In this document: positions 61,907-64,000 of the stretch, one piece after another
Numbering within the stretch: the first letter of the stretch is position 1
How the letters are laid out: the number at the start of each line of letters is the position of its first letter
Assembly (NCBI GenBank): GCA_001510275.1
Contig: LFEY01000005.1
Location: 1 to 64,000, forward strand
DNA: 64,000 bases
Direction: 5' to 3'
Source of the DNA: Thaumarchaeota archaeon casp-thauma3
GTDB taxonomy: Archaea > Thermoproteota > Nitrososphaeria > Nitrososphaerales > Nitrosopumilaceae
Notes under the pieces: generated by a model
Seen by the model: only the letters and a program-made list of their open reading frames with translations
Told to the model about the DNA's origin: nothing
The model's database searches: none
Translations under genes and position numbers: made by a program

Positions 61907-62281
61907 CTACCATATTCTTCGTCTCCCGGATTGATACAGTGCAAATGCCATCGCTCCAAACATAATAGCTAAAAATCCCATCATAGGTAAAGTTGCACTC
62001 TTTGGAAGTTCCAAAAGAGCACTTCCCCAAGCATACAAGAAAATTGCCATAACATCAAAGACTACAAACATCAGAATGTAAGGGTAATATTGCATCATAA
62101 AGTGAGTTCGTCCTTCTCCTGATGGAACTTGGCCACATTCCATTGGCAAAAATTTAACAGGGTTACTTCGTTTTCTTGGGGAAATCATTCTAGAAAGTAT
62201 TAATGCAGGTGCCATTGCTGCTATACCAAAGGCAAACATCAATACTATAGTACTGTAATTGCCCGCTAATTCCCCGACCAA
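61907..62281 (-). CDS. nuoA: Complex I subunit NuoA
   Basis: A 124-residue three-helix subunit; MECGQVPSGEGRTHFMMQYY is the conserved loop, including the Cys at the quinone tunnel entrance, and FVVFDVMAIFLYAWG the second helix. It is the first gene of the 11-gene minus-strand operon, with a TATA-like CTTTTTATAC about 30 bases upstream (62305-62318). Confidence 0.95.
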   Translation of the reverse strand: MVGELAGNYSTIVLMFAFGIAAMAPALILSRMISPRKRSNPVKFLPMECGQVPSGEGRTHFMMQYYPYILMFVVFDVMAIFLYAWGSALLELPKSATLPMMGFLAIMFGAMAFALYQSGRRRIW

Positions 62282-62395
62282 TTTAGCTATTGACCCTAAT
62301 TTTTGTATAAAAAGGTATCCTTACTTTTTTCGATCAAATTTTGGACAAAAACAATTTTTATAAACTACTTTATAGGATAATTACAAAAATCAATT
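62282..62395. promoter_or_regulatory. Divergent promoter between nuo operon and peroxiredoxin gene
   Basis: A 114-base spacer. For nuoA a TATA-like CTTTTTATACAAAA (minus strand, 62305-62318) lies 24-37 bases before its ATG. For the peroxiredoxin gene a TATA-like TTTTTATAAACTAC occurs at about 62353-62366, 30-43 bases before its ATG. Both transcripts would have short leaders. Confidence 0.5.
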
Positions 62396-62860
62396 ATGCC
62401 ATTGGATATAGGGGATACTGCTCCGGATTTTGAACTCCCAGATACAGAATTGAAAATGCGGACTTTGGATGAATTCAAAGGGGGGAAAATTGTACTATCA
62501 TTCATAGTTGCTGCAAGTTCTCCAGTTTGTGAAGTTGAACTGTGTACATTTAGAGACTCTTGGCAAGAAATTTCAGATCTTGGTGCACAAGTAGTAGCAA
62601 TCAGTAATGATGGTCCATTTGCAAATAAAGCATTTGCAGAAAAACACAAATTCAATTTTCCATTATTGGGAGATTATAACAGTAAAACAATTCGTGATTA
62701 TGACATATTGATGAAAGATTTACTTCACATTAAAGACTATAATGCTGCAAAACGTTCTGTATTTGTAATAATGGAAGATGGAAAGATTGGTTACAAATGG
62801 ATTTCAGAAGATCCATTAAAAGAGCCAAACTATGAAGAAATTAAAAATTTTCTAAAATAA
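62396..62860 (+). CDS. Peroxiredoxin, Bcp-like
   Basis: A 154-residue thiol peroxidase that reduces hydroperoxides. DTAPDFELPDTELKMRTLDE is the family start; SSPVCEVELCTFRDSW holds the peroxidatic Cys and, five residues on, a second Cys in the position of the resolving Cys of Bcp-type atypical 2-Cys enzymes. FPLLGDYNSKTIRDYD follows. It is monocistronic and divergent from the nuo operon, and would guard against oxidants made by respiration. Confidence 0.93.
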   Translation: MPLDIGDTAPDFELPDTELKMRTLDEFKGGKIVLSFIVAASSPVCEVELCTFRDSWQEISDLGAQVVAISNDGPFANKAFAEKHKFNFPLLGDYNSKTIRDYDILMKDLLHIKDYNAAKRSVFVIMEDGKIGYKWISEDPLKEPNYEEIKNFLK

Positions 62861-62867
62861 GCAAAAA

Positions 62868-62874
62868 TTTTTTT
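62868..62874 (+). terminator. Oligo-T terminator between convergent genes
   Basis: Seven T residues 8 bases after the peroxiredoxin stop; the adjoining A run gives a weaker T run on the other strand for the BCCP gene. Archaeal termination needs only such a tract. Confidence 0.4.
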
Positions 62875-63385
62875 ATTCTATCTCTGCAATAACGTCGCCT
62901 TTGGCAACAGTTCCAGTTTCTTTTACTTTGATTGATTTTATAACACCATCTTTGTGTGCTTTAACAGCTACTTGCATTTTCATGGACTCTAAAGTACAAA
63001 CAACATCACCTTTCTTTACAGAATCTCCATCGGCAACCGCAATTGATACAACCTTACCAGGAATTTGGCTTTTCAAAGCTAATTGTGCATCAATAGTCCC
63101 ACCCCCCCCAGTATTTTTGTAAACAATTTCATCAAAGTGAGTATGTGTGTTTATTGTAATTGGGAGATTGTCAATTACAAGATTCATTTCATTTGTAGAT
63201 TGTTCAAGATATTTTGCTCTGTGATATTTTTGGTCTAAAATAAATTCAATTCCTTTTGAATTCATAGTAAGAATTTTTAAGTTATGTTCGTTATCATTAA
63301 TTTTAATTACATATTCATTCTTACCAAGATTTTCTAGTATCTTTCCATCAAATGATTTTTCAATGTCAGGTATTGTGTAATCCAT
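62873..63385 (-). CDS. Biotin carboxyl carrier protein of acetyl-/propionyl-CoA carboxylase
   Basis: A 170-residue protein whose C-terminal biotinyl domain has LESMKM with the biotinylated Lys at 136. The N-terminal ~95 residues are a mixed domain, joined by a Gly-rich linker encoded by a run of eight C on the plus strand (63102-63109). It works with the biotin carboxylase encoded just upstream and with a carboxyltransferase elsewhere; in ammonia-oxidising archaea this enzyme performs both carboxylations of the 3-hydroxypropionate/4-hydroxybutyrate cycle. Confidence 0.93.
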   Translation of the reverse strand: MDYTIPDIEKSFDGKILENLGKNEYVIKINDNEHNLKILTMNSKGIEFILDQKYHRAKYLEQSTNEMNLVIDNLPITINTHTHFDEIVYKNTGGGGTIDAQLALKSQIPGKVVSIAVADGDSVKKGDVVCTLESMKMQVAVKAHKDGVIKSIKVKETGTVAKGDVIAEIE

Positions 63386-63391
63386 AATTCA

Positions 63392-64000
63392 TCAATCCAA
63401 CTTATTTTTCCAATTTGAGTTATTGCTAGCATTATTTTGTATACGACTCTTAAAGTATTCAGAATGAATTATTGCAGCAGCTATAGCTGCTTCGCTTTTC
63501 TCATTTTTTTCTTTCTTAAGATCTTCAGTTAATCTGTCAATCATGTTATAACGCTTAAGAAAATCAGTCGAAAGATCTCCATTTTTGTATTCATCTGAAT
63601 TTAGAATTGTTTTATAGAGAGGAATTGAAGTTTCTACTCCTTGAATGTAAAAATCATTTAATGCTGAAAGCATTCGAGTTCTAGATTCTTCAAATGTTTG
63701 ACCCCATGTAACGAGTTTTGCCATAAGCGAGTCGTAAAATGGAGAAACGGTACATCCAGGATACAGGTAAGTATCACATCTAACGCTTGGTCCTGCTGGG
63801 ATTGTTACATCTGGAACAGGTCCAGTAGATGGAGCAAAGTCAAAGAATGTATCTTCTGCATTGATTCTACACTCTATTGCATAACCATTCATTTTGAGAT
63901 CACTTTGTTTGAATGGGATTGGTTCTCCATTTGCAATATCTAATTGCAATTTGACTAAATCCAATCCAGACACAAATTCTGTAATTGGGTGTTCTACTTG
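63392..64000 (-). CDS. Biotin carboxylase subunit (C-terminal part, truncated by window end)
   Basis: The last ~200 residues of an AccC-type biotin carboxylase. VEHPITEFVSGLDLVKLQL, NGYAIECRINAEDT and SPFYDSLMAKLVTWG are the conserved C-terminal blocks; the ATP-grasp centre lies outside the window. It carboxylates the biotin on the BCCP encoded 6 bases downstream, using bicarbonate and ATP. The final ~45 residues are Lys/Glu/Asn-rich (KKEKNEKSEAAIAAAIIHSE) and extend past the core. Confidence 0.93.
   Translation of the reverse strand, partial: QVEHPITEFVSGLDLVKLQLDIANGEPIPFKQSDLKMNGYAIECRINAEDTFFDFAPSTGPVPDVTIPAGPSVRCDTYLYPGCTVSPFYDSLMAKLVTWGQTFEESRTRMLSALNDFYIQGVETSIPLYKTILNSDEYKNGDLSTDFLKRYNMIDRLTEDLKKEKNEKSEAAIAAAIIHSEYFKSRIQNNASNNSNWKNKLD

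Noticed and set aside
1-64000. Mobile elements, prophage, toxin-antitoxin or defence islands
   Set aside because: I found no transposase, integrase, terminal inverted repeats, restriction, CRISPR or toxin motifs, and codon and base use look uniform across the window.

Overview
The window is a compact, AT-rich archaeal chromosome segment. It most resembles a marine or freshwater ammonia-oxidising thaumarchaeon (Nitrososphaerota, Nitrosopumilus/Nitrosarchaeum type). The evidence is: archaeal forms of uS13, uS4, uS2, RpoN, ABCE1 and GltX; PEFG-type C-terminal sorting signals; an 11-subunit complex I lacking NuoEFG; a biotin carrier and biotin carboxylase of the kind used in the 3-hydroxypropionate/4-hydroxybutyrate cycle; an isolated 5S rRNA gene; frequent TTG/GTG starts; and many leaderless-looking promoters. 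No insertion sequence, prophage, CRISPR array or plasmid feature was found. The genes are mostly core housekeeping genes, with small lineage-specific genes between them.

Layout. 1-0.94 kb: two PEFG-type surface proteins. 0.94-5.9 kb: a nickel-pincer cofactor cluster (cysteine desulfurase, LarE, LarC, and divergently malate dehydrogenase and LarB), followed by a cobalamin-type radical SAM enzyme (6.0-7.6 kb). 7.6-11.9 kb: envelope proteins (CFI-box protein, about 980-residue exported protein). 12-16.8 kb: a metal-handling island (CDF exporter, ZIP transporter with an extracytoplasmic domain, two-domain multicopper oxidase, a small membrane protein, a winged-helix-like protein and a 50-residue Cys-rich protein) around a divergent promoter with TTAG/CTAA palindromes. 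16.9-22.9 kb: uS13, uS4, GlmS, and an operon of NAD(P)HX epimerase, metallo-beta-lactamase and CobT-like protein; then translin. 22.9-30.3 kb: tRNA-Leu and the run rpoN-eno-rps2-mevalonate kinase-isopentenyl phosphate kinase-IDI-GGPP synthase-gltX, i.e. the late mevalonate/lipid precursor pathway embedded in translation genes. 30.3-36.5 kb: small metabolic and unknown genes, tRNA-His, CorA, and two paralogous SGRGT-repeat basic proteins. 36.5-39.8 kb: non-oxidative pentose phosphate operon with a transketolase-N/ribulose-phosphate-3-epimerase fusion. 40-43.4 kb: a disrupted-looking divergent gene pair, DCC protein, leucyl aminopeptidase and a mini zinc finger. 43.4-51.9 kb: 5S rRNA, ABCE1, Trm5-like methyltransferase, RimI, site-2 protease, a LarA-like protein without the expected catalytic residues, OPRT, two tRNAs (one with a T-loop insertion), a CADD-like diiron protein and a second prenyl synthase. 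51.8-62.3 kb: the nuoABCDHIJKMLN operon on the minus strand. 62.4-64 kb: peroxiredoxin, BCCP and the truncated biotin carboxylase.

How it fits together: carbon fixation (biotin-dependent carboxylase), sugar interconversion (Tkt/Rpe/Tal, enolase, MDH, GlmS), ether-lipid synthesis (MVK, IPK, IDI, GGPPS, perhaps the radical SAM enzyme) and quinone-linked respiration (complex I, long-chain prenyl synthase) are all represented. I see no single obvious new multi-gene defence or mobile system. The most promising unexplained items are the LarA-like protein lacking pincer residues, the IDI homologue lacking the active-site Cys, the SGRGT basic protein pair, the metal island with its palindromes, the disrupted divergent pair near 40.2 kb, and the tRNA-Glu T-loop insertion. 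All calls come from reading the sequence; no database search was run.
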